Source: Palleronia rufa
Lineage (GTDB): Bacteria; Pseudomonadota; Alphaproteobacteria; Rhodobacterales; Rhodobacteraceae
Reading direction: 5' to 3'
NCBI RefSeq assembly: GCF_000743715.1
Contig: NZ_JQEY01000001.1
Coordinates: forward strand, 183,406-247,405
DNA length: 64,000 bases
Shown: piece by piece, positions 8,709 through 17,309 of the stretch
Position numbering within the stretch: the stretch's first letter is position 1
How the letters are laid out: the number at the start of each line of letters is the position of its first letter
Translations under genes and position numbers: made by a program
The notes under the pieces: generated by a model
What the model saw: the letters and a program-made list of their open reading frames with translations, nothing else
Told to the model about the DNA's origin: nothing
Databases searched by the model: none

Positions 8709-9365
8709 ATGATGGACACGGCGGCCCTGTGGGGGGCCGTCATCGGTATCGGGGTGTATCACGGACTGAACCCCGGCATGGGCTGGCCGCTTGCGGTGTC
8801 CTCGGCGCTGATGGAACGGCGCCGGAGCGCGCTTTTCCGTGCCCTGGCGGCGCTGGCGGCGGGACATTTCGCGTCGATGGTGCTGGTGCTGGTGCCGTTC
8901 TCAGCCTTGGCCGCGCTGGTCCGGTGGGAGCGCGAGATCCGACTGGGCGCGGCGCTGATCGTGATCGGCATGGGGCTGTTCCTGCTCATCGACCGCCGCC
9001 ACCCGCGGATGCTGTCCCGCGTGCCGCCGTCCCGCCTGGCGCTCTGGTCTTTTCTGGCGGCGCTGGCGCATGGGGCGGGGCTGATGCTGGTGCCTCTCTA
9101 TCTGGGGATCGGCCGGATCGGTGCGGCGGAGGGCGGGCATGGGGCGGCGGCGTCGCTTTTGGCCGGCAATACCGGCGTGGCCCTGCTGGTCGCGGGCCTC
9201 CACACGGCTGCGATGATCCTGGCGGGCGGCGCCATGGCCACCGCGGTCTATCTGTGGCTCGGGCTGCGCGTCCTGTCGAGATCCTGGCTCAACCTCGATC
9301 TTGTCTGGGCGCTGTCGCTGATCGCCGTCGGCGCTCTGGGACTGCTGGGCGCGTGGCATGGCTGA
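8709..9365 (+). CDS. Unrecognised polytopic membrane protein linked to mtoX
   Basis: 218-aa hydrophobic protein with about six probable membrane helices; I cannot name its family. It opens with a glycine-rich first helix containing GVYHGLNPGMGWPL, a His-Asn-Pro motif faintly reminiscent of metal or small-molecule exporters, then basic loops (MERRRS, DRRHPRM) fitting a positive-inside topology. It starts 10 bp after mtoX (ATG 8709, with a second ATG at 8712) and ends 24 bp from the convergent dnaE2, so it closes the dmdA-mtoX unit. Context suggests a role in methanethiol metabolism, such as metal supply or product export, but this is inference only. Confidence 0.6.
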   Translation: MMDTAALWGAVIGIGVYHGLNPGMGWPLAVSSALMERRRSALFRALAALAAGHFASMVLVLVPFSALAALVRWEREIRLGAALIVIGMGLFLLIDRRHPRMLSRVPPSRLALWSFLAALAHGAGLMLVPLYLGIGRIGAAEGGHGAAASLLAGNTGVALLVAGLHTAAMILAGGAMATAVYLWLGLRVLSRSWLNLDLVWALSLIAVGALGLLGAWHG

Positions 9366-9389
9366 CGGCCCTTGGAGCGGAGCCCGCCG

Positions 9390-12300
9390 TCAGTGGAAAT
9401 CCCGCGATTTCGGGATCACGCGCACGTTTCGCGGATGGGCGCGGATGCCCACCTGGCCGGGGATCGGATGGGTCGGATGGTCGCCCCGCGTGGTGGTCCT
9501 GGGCAGGCGGTCCATGGACAGGCGCGACAGCCGATCGCTGCGATCCTCCAGCCGGTCGGCGACCACATGGATCACGCGGCCATCGGTCTGCACCCGTCCG
9601 TGCACGACCAGCAGGCGCGCGGCCATGATCGTCGCGCGACTGGCCTTGAACATGTTCGGCCAGATCACGAGGTTCGCGACGCCCGCCTCATCCTCCAGGG
9701 TGATGAAGCACACCCCCTTGGCGCTGCCGGGCTTCTGGCGGACCAGCACCAGCCCGGCCAGGGACACCCGCGCACCATGCCGCATCCCGGGCAGGTCAGA
9801 GGTCGCGCGGAACCCCTGGGCGGCCAGGCTGGGGCGGAAGAAGGACATGGGATGCGCCTTCAGCGACAGGCGCAGGGTCTGGTAATCGGCCACCACATGC
9901 TCTGCGCGGGCCATGGCGGGCAGGATCGTCTCTGGGTCCGCGCCCTCGTCCCTGGCCGCGGCATGATCGAAGATCGGCAGGCGGGGCGCGTCCCTGATCG
10001 CCTGCGCCTGCCACAGCGCCTGCCGCCGGTCGAGCCCCATGGACCGCATCGCATCCGCCGCCGCCAGGCGCCGGATCGCGCCCGCATCGAGCCGTGCCCG
10101 CGCCTTGAGGTCGGCCAGATCGCCGAAGGGCGCGTCGCGGGCGGCCATGAGACGCGCGCCCGCATCCTGCGCCAGACCGTCGATCTGCCGCAGCCCCAGG
10201 CGCAGGGCAAAGCGGGGCGCCCCCTGCCCGTCCAGCCCGTCGGGTTCCAACGTGCAGTTCCAGTCGGAAAATCCGACATCGGCGGCGCGCACCTCAACCC
10301 CGTGTTCGCGCGCGTCGCGCACGATCTGCGCGGGGGCGTAAAAGCCCATGGGCTGCGAATTCAGCAGCGCGCAGGCGAAGGCCGCCGGATAATGGCACTT
10401 CATCCAGCTTGAGACATAGACCAGCTTGGCGAAACTGGCCGCGTGGCTTTCGGGAAAGCCGTATTCGCCGAAGCCCTTGATCTGGTCGAAACATCTCTGC
10501 GCGAAGACCGGATCGTAGCCGCGTTCGGTCATCTGGCCGACCATCTTCTCCTGCAGGGACTCGATGGTCCCGCGCGAGCGGAAGGTCGCCATGGCGCGGC
10601 GCAGTTCGTTGCTCTGCGCGGGGGTGAACCGCGCCGCGTCGATGGCGATCTTCATGGCCTGCTCCTGAAAGATCGGAACGCCGAGCGTGCGGTGAAGGAT
10701 CCTTTTCATCTCATCCTGGGGATGTTCGGGACCGGGTGTGGGGTATTCGACCTCTTCCAGCCCGGTGCGGCGGCGCAGATAGGGATGCACCATGTCGCCC
10801 TGGATGGGACCGGGGCGCACGATGGCGACCTCGATCACCAGATCGTAGAAGGTGCGCGGCCGCAGCTTGGGCAGCATCGCCATCTGCGCGCGGCTCTCGA
10901 CCTGGAACACGCCCAGGCTGTCGCCACGGCACAGCATGTCGTAGGTGGGCCGGTTGCCGGGGTCGTCCGGCAGGCGATCCTCCACCGGGACGGTGGCAAG
11001 ATCCAGCGCGCGGCCGTGATGGGCCGCGATCAGATCGAAGCACTTGGCGATGCAGGTCAGCATCCCCAGCGCCAGCACGTCCACCTTGAAGATGTTCAGC
11101 GCGTCGATGTCGTCCTTGTCCCATTCGATGAAGCTGCGCTCTGGCATGGCGCCGTTGCCGATGGGCACGACCTCGGTCAGGGGGCGCTCTGTCAGGATGA
11201 AGCCGCCCACGTGCTGGGAAAGGTGGCGCGGCATCCCGGTCATCTGCCGGGCGAGCGTCAGGACCATGCGTAGGTGGGGGTCCGACAGGTCCAGCCCGGC
11301 CTCCCGCGCGCGTTCGTCCCCCATCTGTCCCTCGAAGCTGCCCCAGATCGTGCCGGCAAGCCTGGCAGTCACGTTTTCCGACAGGCCCATCGCCTTGCCG
11401 ACCTCACGGATGGCGGAGCGCGGGCGGTAATGGATGACGGTCGCGCAGAGCCCGGCCCGGTCACGCCCGTACTTGCGATACATGTACTGGATCACGTCCT
11501 CGCGCCGCTCGTGCTCGAAATCCACGTCGATGTCGGGCGGCTCGTCGCGCTCCTCGCTCAGGAACCTCTCGAACAGCAGGTCGTGTTCGTTGGGGTCCAC
11601 CGAGGTGATCCCCAAACAGAAGCACACCGCCGAATTGGCCGCCGACCCCCGCCCCTGGCACAGGATCGGCGGCTGCGCCTCTTCGCGGGCGAAGCGGACG
11701 ATGTCGCGGATGGTCAGAAAGTAGCGGGCGATCTTCTTCTTGGCGATCAGGGCGAATTCCCTGGCGATGGTGGCGCGCACGTGGTCGGGCACGCCGTCCG
11801 GGTAGCGACCCGCCGCACCCTCCCAGGTCAGCCGCTCCAGCTCTTGCATGGGTGTGCGGCCCCGGGGGACGATCTCATGGGGGTATTCGTATCGCAGGTC
11901 CGTCAGGGAAAAGCCGATGGCGTCGGCCACCCGGCGCGTGGCGGCGATGGCGTGCGGCCAGTCGGCGAAGAGGCGGCACATCTCCCCAGGGGATTTCAGA
12001 TGACGCTCGGCGTTGGACTCCAGCAGGAAGCCCGCCCGCGCCACGGTCGTCTTTTCGCGGATACAGGTCATCACGTCCTGCAAAGGGCGGCGGTCCGGCG
12101 CGTGATAGAGCACGTCGTTGGTGGCAAGGATCGACATCCCGTGGCGCCGCGCCATGGCGTCCAGCCGGTTGATCCGCGCGCGGTCGTCGCCGCGATAGCG
12201 AAACGCCGCACCCACATGGCGCATCCCCGGCAGAGCACGCAGAAGGCGCGGCAGCCCGGTCTCGAACCTGTCGAGATCCTCTCCCGGCATCGCGATCAGG

Positions 12301-12743
12301 TGCAGACCCTCGGCATGGTCCGACACCATTCCCAGCGTCAGATGGGTCAGCCCCTTGCCCTGCCATCCGCCGTCCCTGTCGGTCATCTTGCCCCGCGACA
12401 GCAGCGTGGAAAGCCGGGCATAGGCGGCACGGTCGGACGGATAGGCCAGGAGTTCCGCGCCGCAGAGCAGCACCAGCCGCGCCCCGATGAGCGGACGGAC
12501 GCAGGCGGTGGCGGCCTCCGTATGGACGCGCACCACGCCGGCCAGGGTGTTGCGGTCGGCGATGCCGATGGCGTCGTAACCCAGAAGGTTCGCCGTCCCC
12601 GTCAGGTCCGACGCATCCGAGGCGCCGTGGAGAAAGGAAAAACAGCTCATCAGCCCCAGCTCGACATAGGCTGCGCGAGGATGGGGGGCGAAGCCGTTCT
12701 CCGGCGACAGGGTGCGGCGGGCATGTCCTTCCTGCTGGGGCAT
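9390..12743 (-). CDS. dnaE2: Error-prone DNA polymerase DnaE2 (ImuC)
   Basis: C-family polymerase that carries out damage-induced mutagenic translesion synthesis with ImuA and ImuB. The 1117-aa protein has an N-terminal PHP domain (YVELGLMSCFSFLHGAS at about 26-42, with AIGIADRNTLAG following). The polymerase motif PDIDVDFEHER lies near residue 403 and FKVDVLALGMLT further on. The C-terminal half has helix-hairpin-helix and OB-fold regions (FITLEDEAGVANLVIW). Start is ATG 12743, 55 bp after imuB, completing the imuA-imuB-dnaE2 SOS operon. Its stop faces the mtoX-linked membrane gene 24 bp away. Confidence 0.93.
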   Translation of the reverse strand: MPQQEGHARRTLSPENGFAPHPRAAYVELGLMSCFSFLHGASDASDLTGTANLLGYDAIGIADRNTLAGVVRVHTEAATACVRPLIGARLVLLCGAELLAYPSDRAAYARLSTLLSRGKMTDRDGGWQGKGLTHLTLGMVSDHAEGLHLIAMPGEDLDRFETGLPRLLRALPGMRHVGAAFRYRGDDRARINRLDAMARRHGMSILATNDVLYHAPDRRPLQDVMTCIREKTTVARAGFLLESNAERHLKSPGEMCRLFADWPHAIAATRRVADAIGFSLTDLRYEYPHEIVPRGRTPMQELERLTWEGAAGRYPDGVPDHVRATIAREFALIAKKKIARYFLTIRDIVRFAREEAQPPILCQGRGSAANSAVCFCLGITSVDPNEHDLLFERFLSEERDEPPDIDVDFEHERREDVIQYMYRKYGRDRAGLCATVIHYRPRSAIREVGKAMGLSENVTARLAGTIWGSFEGQMGDERAREAGLDLSDPHLRMVLTLARQMTGMPRHLSQHVGGFILTERPLTEVVPIGNGAMPERSFIEWDKDDIDALNIFKVDVLALGMLTCIAKCFDLIAAHHGRALDLATVPVEDRLPDDPGNRPTYDMLCRGDSLGVFQVESRAQMAMLPKLRPRTFYDLVIEVAIVRPGPIQGDMVHPYLRRRTGLEEVEYPTPGPEHPQDEMKRILHRTLGVPIFQEQAMKIAIDAARFTPAQSNELRRAMATFRSRGTIESLQEKMVGQMTERGYDPVFAQRCFDQIKGFGEYGFPESHAASFAKLVYVSSWMKCHYPAAFACALLNSQPMGFYAPAQIVRDAREHGVEVRAADVGFSDWNCTLEPDGLDGQGAPRFALRLGLRQIDGLAQDAGARLMAARDAPFGDLADLKARARLDAGAIRRLAAADAMRSMGLDRRQALWQAQAIRDAPRLPIFDHAAARDEGADPETILPAMARAEHVVADYQTLRLSLKAHPMSFFRPSLAAQGFRATSDLPGMRHGARVSLAGLVLVRQKPGSAKGVCFITLEDEAGVANLVIWPNMFKASRATIMAARLLVVHGRVQTDGRVIHVVADRLEDRSDRLSRLSMDRLPRTTTRGDHPTHPIPGQVGIRAHPRNVRVIPKSRDFH

Positions 12744-12798
12744 CAGCCCGACGCCCCATCCGCATCCGGCCCGCCGGTGGCGCGCCCGCGCCGGGCCA

Positions 12799-14343
12799 TC
12801 ATGCGAACGCCCCGTGCAGGAACCAGCGCGGCGCGCCGCCGCGCCCGTCCTGGGCCAGCCCCTCGCGATAGATCCAGAACCGCCGGCCGTCCCGGACCTC
12901 TACCTTGTAGTAGTCGCGCAGGCGGGTGCCGGGCCTGTCGCGCCACCATTCGGGTGCGATCCGCTCCGGCCCCTCGCGGCGCAGGACGTCGAACTCCACC
13001 CGACGCCAGACGAAGCGCGCGGGCGGACCTTCGGGCACGGCATAGATCACCCGCACCTCCTCGGCCGGATCCAGGAGGCGGACCGGACGCTCGCGGGCGG
13101 GATCGGGGGGATCCGCCGGAACCGCGCCCAGCGCCGGAACCCGCCGCTCCACCCGTTCCGGCACATGGCTTTGCCGCCAGGCGGACCAGCGCACCCTGTC
13201 GGGTCCCAGCCGCGCCGTCAGCCGGTCGAGCAGCGCCGAGACGTCGGCATCCGGGTCGCGCGCGCCGTCCAGACCCGGCTGGCCCGCGTCCAGCGGTTCC
13301 ACCCTGAGAGCCTCCAGCGTCAGCAGGTCGAAGCCGAAGCCGGGGTCGATCCGGTCCAGCCGGCCGTGCAGCAGGCGCAACAGATGGTCCGGATCGCGGC
13401 TGGCGCAGGCGGTGGCGACATCGCTCGACCGGCAGTCCCCGTCGATGCGGTAGACGGTGAGTCGCAGCAGCCGCGCGCCCTCTCCGGCCTCCGACAGGTC
13501 GGTGCACAGGCGTGCGGCCAACTCTGCCAGATGCGGTGCGGCATCCATCACCGGCTCTGCCAGCCGCGTCCGGACGATCCGGCGCGCACGGTCCGCGGGG
13601 GCGTTCAGCGGATCGGGCAGCCGTCCCGTGGCCCGGTCCAGAAGGACCAGCGGATTGCGATCCGCCGCAAGGCCGGCAAAGCGCCGCATCAGCGCCGTGC
13701 GCGGCACCGCCCCCAGCGCGCCGACCGTCCTGAGCCCCAGCCGGTCCAGAAGGCGCACCGTTTCCGCGTCGAGCCGCAGGGCGCCGACCGGCAGCGGGGC
13801 GATCGCCTTTTCCACCTCTCCCGCCGCGCAGATCCCGAAAGCCGCCCCGTGCCGTGCCATGGCCTGCGCCGCGCCGCGGGTCGGCGCCATGGCCAGCCGC
13901 GCCGTCAGCCCCTGCATGGCAAAGCGGTCCGCCATGTCGCGCAAAAGCGCCGCCTCACCGCCGAAGAGATGCGCCGCCCCGGTGGTGTCCAGGACGATCC
14001 CCTCTGCCCCGTCGCGCGCCGTCCAGGGGCACCAGCGCCGCGCCCAGAGGGCCAGACGGTCCAGCATCGCGGCATCGCCGTCGGGGTCGGCAGGCTCGAC
14101 ATGCAGATCGGGATGGATCGCCTGCGCATCGGCCACGCGCGCGCCGATGTGGACGTCGCGCGCCCGTGCCGCGGCGCTTGCCGCATGAACCACCGGCCCG
14201 TGGGTGCCGTCGGTCGCCAGGACCACCGGCACGTCATGTCCGGGTACCGTCCGATCTTTCTGCACGATCGCCCTCCAGCGATCCATCGGCAGATCGGGAA
14301 ACCATGCGGAGACGATCCGCGGGCTCGGACGCGCTTGGGTCAT
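12799..14343 (-). CDS. imuB: ImuB, Y-family polymerase-like mutasome protein
   Basis: DinB/UmuC-fold protein that recruits DnaE2 to the replication clamp; family members are usually catalytically inactive and act as a scaffold. From ATG 14343 (GGAAGG upstream) it is 514 aa and opens with RIVSAWFPDLPMDRW, the typical ImuB N-terminus. A helix-hairpin-helix-like segment (LLDRLGLRTVGALGAVP) follows the palm region. The C-terminal third, rich in Arg and Trp (FWIYREGLAQDGRGG), is the ImuB-C type tail. The start lies 110 bp inside imuA, an unusually long overlap, but moving it downstream would remove the conserved N-terminus. The SOS box upstream of imuA implies LexA control. Confidence 0.9.
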   Translation of the reverse strand: MTQARPSPRIVSAWFPDLPMDRWRAIVQKDRTVPGHDVPVVLATDGTHGPVVHAASAAARARDVHIGARVADAQAIHPDLHVEPADPDGDAAMLDRLALWARRWCPWTARDGAEGIVLDTTGAAHLFGGEAALLRDMADRFAMQGLTARLAMAPTRGAAQAMARHGAAFGICAAGEVEKAIAPLPVGALRLDAETVRLLDRLGLRTVGALGAVPRTALMRRFAGLAADRNPLVLLDRATGRLPDPLNAPADRARRIVRTRLAEPVMDAAPHLAELAARLCTDLSEAGEGARLLRLTVYRIDGDCRSSDVATACASRDPDHLLRLLHGRLDRIDPGFGFDLLTLEALRVEPLDAGQPGLDGARDPDADVSALLDRLTARLGPDRVRWSAWRQSHVPERVERRVPALGAVPADPPDPARERPVRLLDPAEEVRVIYAVPEGPPARFVWRRVEFDVLRREGPERIAPEWWRDRPGTRLRDYYKVEVRDGRRFWIYREGLAQDGRGGAPRWFLHGAFA

Positions 14344-14968
14344 GGTGAACCTTCCATCGCCCCGGCGGGCGGGCACGGGCGCGGAACAGGTCGGCCTCCC
14401 ATACGGGACCGCCCGGTGCGCCGGGATCGTGGGGATGCGCGTCCGACGGCCGGGCCGAGACGCGCCAGCGCGCGCGCGCGGCACTCAGCTCCGCCGGATC
14501 GGCGCTGCGGATCAGCCAGACCGGAACGCCCGATGCCTCTGCGCGCAGGGCAAGGCGCTTGGTCGCGGTAAAGCTGAGAACGGAGGGCGCGCCGTGGATC
14601 TCTCCGACGACGGCGGAGAGGCCGCCGCAGGCCGCGCCCTCCTCCATCGCCCAGAGCACGTCGCGCGGGTGGTTCACCTCGACATGCAGGATGGATCCAA
14701 AGGGGCGCAGTCGCCGCAGACCGGGCGTGTAGAGAAGTCCGTTCTCGCGCCGCGACATCCGGTCGGCGACCCAGAGCACCGGGCGCCGCGCGCCGGACAG
14801 AGAGGCCAGGATCAGCGCGGTGGCAGAGGCATCGGCGGCATGGACCGGCAGCGCCTCTTGCAGGACCTCGCCTCCGGGCAGGCAGGCGGAAGAACCCGAC
14901 CGTCCAGCGGACCCGCGCCGCCGATCCGACAGGCGGATCACCCGATCATATGGAGAATCACGCGTCAT
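14234..14968 (-). CDS. imuA: ImuA, RecA-like mutasome accessory protein
   Basis: First gene of the imuA-imuB-dnaE2 cassette. The 244-aa product resembles the RecA/SulA-related ImuA family: a core with PVLWVADRMSRRENG (around residues 80-95), the strand SILHVEVNHPRDVLWAMEEG, and a variable Arg-rich C-terminus. No intact Walker A is obvious. ATG 14968 is only 11 bp from a perfect LexA box, leaving no room for a normal leader. Translation may be leaderless, or a start slightly downstream may be used. Its 3' end overlaps imuB by 110 bp. Confidence 0.85.
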   Translation of the reverse strand: MTRDSPYDRVIRLSDRRRGSAGRSGSSACLPGGEVLQEALPVHAADASATALILASLSGARRPVLWVADRMSRRENGLLYTPGLRRLRPFGSILHVEVNHPRDVLWAMEEGAACGGLSAVVGEIHGAPSVLSFTATKRLALRAEASGVPVWLIRSADPAELSAARARWRVSARPSDAHPHDPGAPGGPVWEADLFRARARPPGRWKVHHDPSASEPADRLRMVSRSADGSLEGDRAERSDGTRT

Positions 14969-14973
14969 GCGGC

Positions 14974-15003
14974 CATTATGTTCCCTTTTCGTTCCGAGGA
15001 AAA
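14974..15003 (-). promoter_or_regulatory. LexA (SOS) box and promoter of imuA-imuB-dnaE2
   Basis: Bases 14980-14994 read GTTCCCTTTTCGTTC, an exact GTTC-N7-GTTC alphaproteobacterial LexA site. On the minus strand a -10-like CATAAT (14975-14980) overlaps the box edge, and a weak -35-like TTTTCC lies at 14998-15003, so the box fills the spacer. Repression by LexA is expected, and the lexA gene in this window carries the same type of site. Confidence 0.88.
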
Positions 15004-15335
15004 TACCGTGCGATGCGACGCGCGGCCCCCGGCGGGCAACCGGTTCACCGTGAACGAATAACTTGTCAGGGACGGCCACGAACGATAGCCTGACTTCCAT
15101 GGTCCACGCCCAGATACGTCCATCCGGTCAGGCCCTTGACGGCCGGATCCACGCACGCATCCGGATCCGTCGTCATGATACGGATCGCCCCGCAACCGTC
15201 GATCCGGGTGACTCAAGAACCCCTGCCGCGACGCGGCGTATGGACCGCCGAACGGTCCGCGCCGGGGCGACCCCGCGCGGTCGCGGCCATCGGCAGCCGC
15301 ACACGCGCGACCGCCCCTTCTGAAAGGTCCCTCCG
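15004..15335. other. Gene-free interval between imuA and the MBL genes
   Basis: About 330 bases separating the divergent imuA and the first MBL-fold gene. The short open frames here have no signal peptide, ribosome site or recognisable product and read as GC-driven noise. I see no repeat, RNA or clear promoter beyond the SOS box at its edge. Confidence 0.5.
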
Positions 15336-16256
15336 ATGCGCCTGTCCAGACGATCAGTCCTTTCGCACGGTGCCGCCGGACTTGGCCTATCGCTGCTGGC
15401 GCGCGCGGCCTGGGCCAACGCGACGCTCGACCTGGGGGGCGGCGCGCGGATCGACACGCTGTCTGACGGGCATCTGGTCCTTCCCGGCGCGTTCATCTTC
15501 GGCCCGATGCCCGCCGACAGGATCGCTCCGATCCTGGCGCGCTACGAGATTTCGCCGGACCGGCTGGAGCCGCCTTGCAACGTCACCCTGCTCCGGTCGC
15601 GGGATCGGGTGATCCTGTTCGACATCGGTGCCGGGCCGAACTTCATGGCCAGCGCGGGCCAGTTGCCGCAGGCCCTGGCGGCGCTGGGGCTGTCGCCCGA
15701 AGACGTCACCGACGTGGTGTTCACCCATGGCCACCCCGATCATCTGTGGGGCGTTCTGGACGATTTCGACGAGCTGTCCATCCCCGATGCCCAGTACCAC
15801 ATGGGCGCAGTCGAACACGGCTTCTGGAGCGATCCCGCCACGCTCGACGCCCTGGAAGAGGGCGCCAAGCCCTTCGCCGTCGGCGCGCGGTCGCGGCTGG
15901 AGCGGATCGCCGGCCGCGTCCGGCTGTTCGACGATGGCGCGACCGTGCTGCCGGGCGTCACGGCGCGCGCGACCCATGGCCATACGCCCGGGCATATGTC
16001 CTTTGTGATCGAGGGCACGGAGGGGGCGGCCATGGTCGTGGGCGATGCGATTGCCAACCATCATGTGGCGTTCGAGGCCCCCGCCCTGCCCTCCGGGTCC
16101 GACCAGGATCGGCAGACGGCCGCAAAGACGCGGACCGACCTGCTGCAGGAACTCTGGGACAGCGACATGCCGATGATCGGATTCCATCTGCCCGCCGGCG
16201 GCATCGGCCGGGTCCGAAAAGCGGGCGAGGCATTCCGCTTCGAGATCCCCCAATGA
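15336..16256 (+). CDS. Tat-exported metallo-beta-lactamase-fold hydrolase
   Basis: 306-aa MBL-fold protein with a twin-arginine signal (SRRSVLSHGAAGLGL, residues 4-18), so it is folded before export to the periplasm. The metal motif THGHPDH gives His131, His133, Asp135 and His136; HGHTPGHMSF supplies the next His, VVGDA the bridging Asp, and GFHLPAGG a late His. The substrate is unknown. It overlaps the next MBL gene by ATGA and is convergent with the Sox cluster, so a role in periplasmic sulfur chemistry is plausible by context only. Confidence 0.8.
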   Translation: MRLSRRSVLSHGAAGLGLSLLARAAWANATLDLGGGARIDTLSDGHLVLPGAFIFGPMPADRIAPILARYEISPDRLEPPCNVTLLRSRDRVILFDIGAGPNFMASAGQLPQALAALGLSPEDVTDVVFTHGHPDHLWGVLDDFDELSIPDAQYHMGAVEHGFWSDPATLDALEEGAKPFAVGARSRLERIAGRVRLFDDGATVLPGVTARATHGHTPGHMSFVIEGTEGAAMVVGDAIANHHVAFEAPALPSGSDQDRQTAAKTRTDLLQELWDSDMPMIGFHLPAGGIGRVRKAGEAFRFEIPQ

Positions 16257-17221
16257 GCCGGCACCGGACCCCGCTGCGGGCAACGCTTGCGGTCCTTGCG
16301 ACGCTGGTCGCGGTGCCGGTCGCGGCGAATGAAGAGATCGCCGACCAATATCCCGGAAATCCGCTTTATGCCGCCCCCTACGAGGTCATTCCGAATATCT
16401 GGTCCGCGATCGGCGCCACCGCACCGCCGACCTATGAGAACAGCGGGCACAACAACAATCTGAGCTTCATCGTCACCGGCGACGGCGTCATCGTGGTGAA
16501 CGCCGGCGCGGCGTGGAGCCTTGCAGAGGCCCTGCACGACGAGATCCGCAAGGTCACCGATCAGCCGGTAAAGCTGGTCGTCAACGAAAACGGACAAGGG
16601 CACGCGATGCTGGGGAACGGCTACTGGGCCGCGCAGGGCGTGCCGATCCTGGCCCATGAGGATGCGGCCGCAGCCTTCGCAGAGGACGGCTTTCGATCGC
16701 TGGACGCCATGAAGGACTACAATCGCGAAAAGGCCGAAAACACCGTCCTGCAAGGTCCGACGGAGACGTTCAGCGACATGCGCTCCATCGAAATGGGCGA
16801 CATGCGGATCGAGGTGCGGTATCTCGGACCCGCCCACAGTCCGGGCGATATCGTCGTCTGGCTGCCCGAGCAGCGCCTGGTGATCTCAGGCGACATGGCG
16901 TTCCACGAACGCCTCCTGCCGATCTTTCCCAACACCAATACCCGCGACTGGCTCGACACCTGGGACACGGGGTTCGAGCCGCTGGGCGCGCTTTACGTCA
17001 TTCCCGGCCACGGCCATCCGACGAACATGGACCAGGTGCGCCGCTATACCAAGGGGTATCTGGAATACCTGCGCGGCAAGATCGGGGATCACCTGGACCA
17101 GGGCGGATCGCTGGCCGATGCCTATTACGTGGACCAGTCGCCCTATGCGAACCTGGACACGTTCGAGGAGCTGGCCACCAAGAATGCCGGTCGCGTCTTC
17201 GAAGAGATGGAATTCGAGTGA
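16253..17221 (+). CDS. SoxH-like MBL-fold protein with degenerate metal motif
   Basis: 322-aa exported protein (signal peptide ending near VPVAAN, residue 26) of the MBL fold, resembling SoxH and related proteins found near sox or quinoprotein genes. The usual H-x-H-x-D-H is replaced by residues 113-118, N-G-Q-G-H-A, so the first metal site is largely lost. Later motifs remain: PAHSPGD, SGDMAFHERLLP and IPGHGHPT. Either the protein binds one metal differently or it is a non-catalytic relative. It is coupled to the preceding MBL gene (ATGA) and ends facing the sox-linked DUF302 gene across a strong hairpin. Confidence 0.75.
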   Translation: MSRHRTPLRATLAVLATLVAVPVAANEEIADQYPGNPLYAAPYEVIPNIWSAIGATAPPTYENSGHNNNLSFIVTGDGVIVVNAGAAWSLAEALHDEIRKVTDQPVKLVVNENGQGHAMLGNGYWAAQGVPILAHEDAAAAFAEDGFRSLDAMKDYNREKAENTVLQGPTETFSDMRSIEMGDMRIEVRYLGPAHSPGDIVVWLPEQRLVISGDMAFHERLLPIFPNTNTRDWLDTWDTGFEPLGALYVIPGHGHPTNMDQVRRYTKGYLEYLRGKIGDHLDQGGSLADAYYVDQSPYANLDTFEELATKNAGRVFEEMEFE

Positions 17222-17242
17222 CGTCCCGCGGTCGCGCAGGCC

Positions 17243-17287
17243 CACCGCGATCCGGGCCCGTCGCCGTGGGGCCGAAGGATCGCGGTG
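17243..17287. terminator. Long hairpin between convergent MBL and sox-linked genes
   Basis: CACCGCGATC (17243-17252) and GATCGCGGTG (17278-17287) form a perfect 10-bp stem enclosing a further GC-rich GGCCC / GGGCC pairing. It sits in the 88-bp gap between convergent stops, so it likely acts as a bidirectional terminator, although no T-tract follows. Confidence 0.6.
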
Positions 17288-17309
17288 CCGCCCTATGCCG
17301 TGACCCGCG

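Noticed and set aside
5873-8743. Long minus-strand open frame over dmdA and mtoX
   Set aside because: Antisense shadow of two genes with strong family motifs.
15063-15323. Short 86-codon frame between imuA and the MBL genes
   Set aside because: No ribosome site, Arg-rich composition typical of GC-driven frames, and no recognisable domain.
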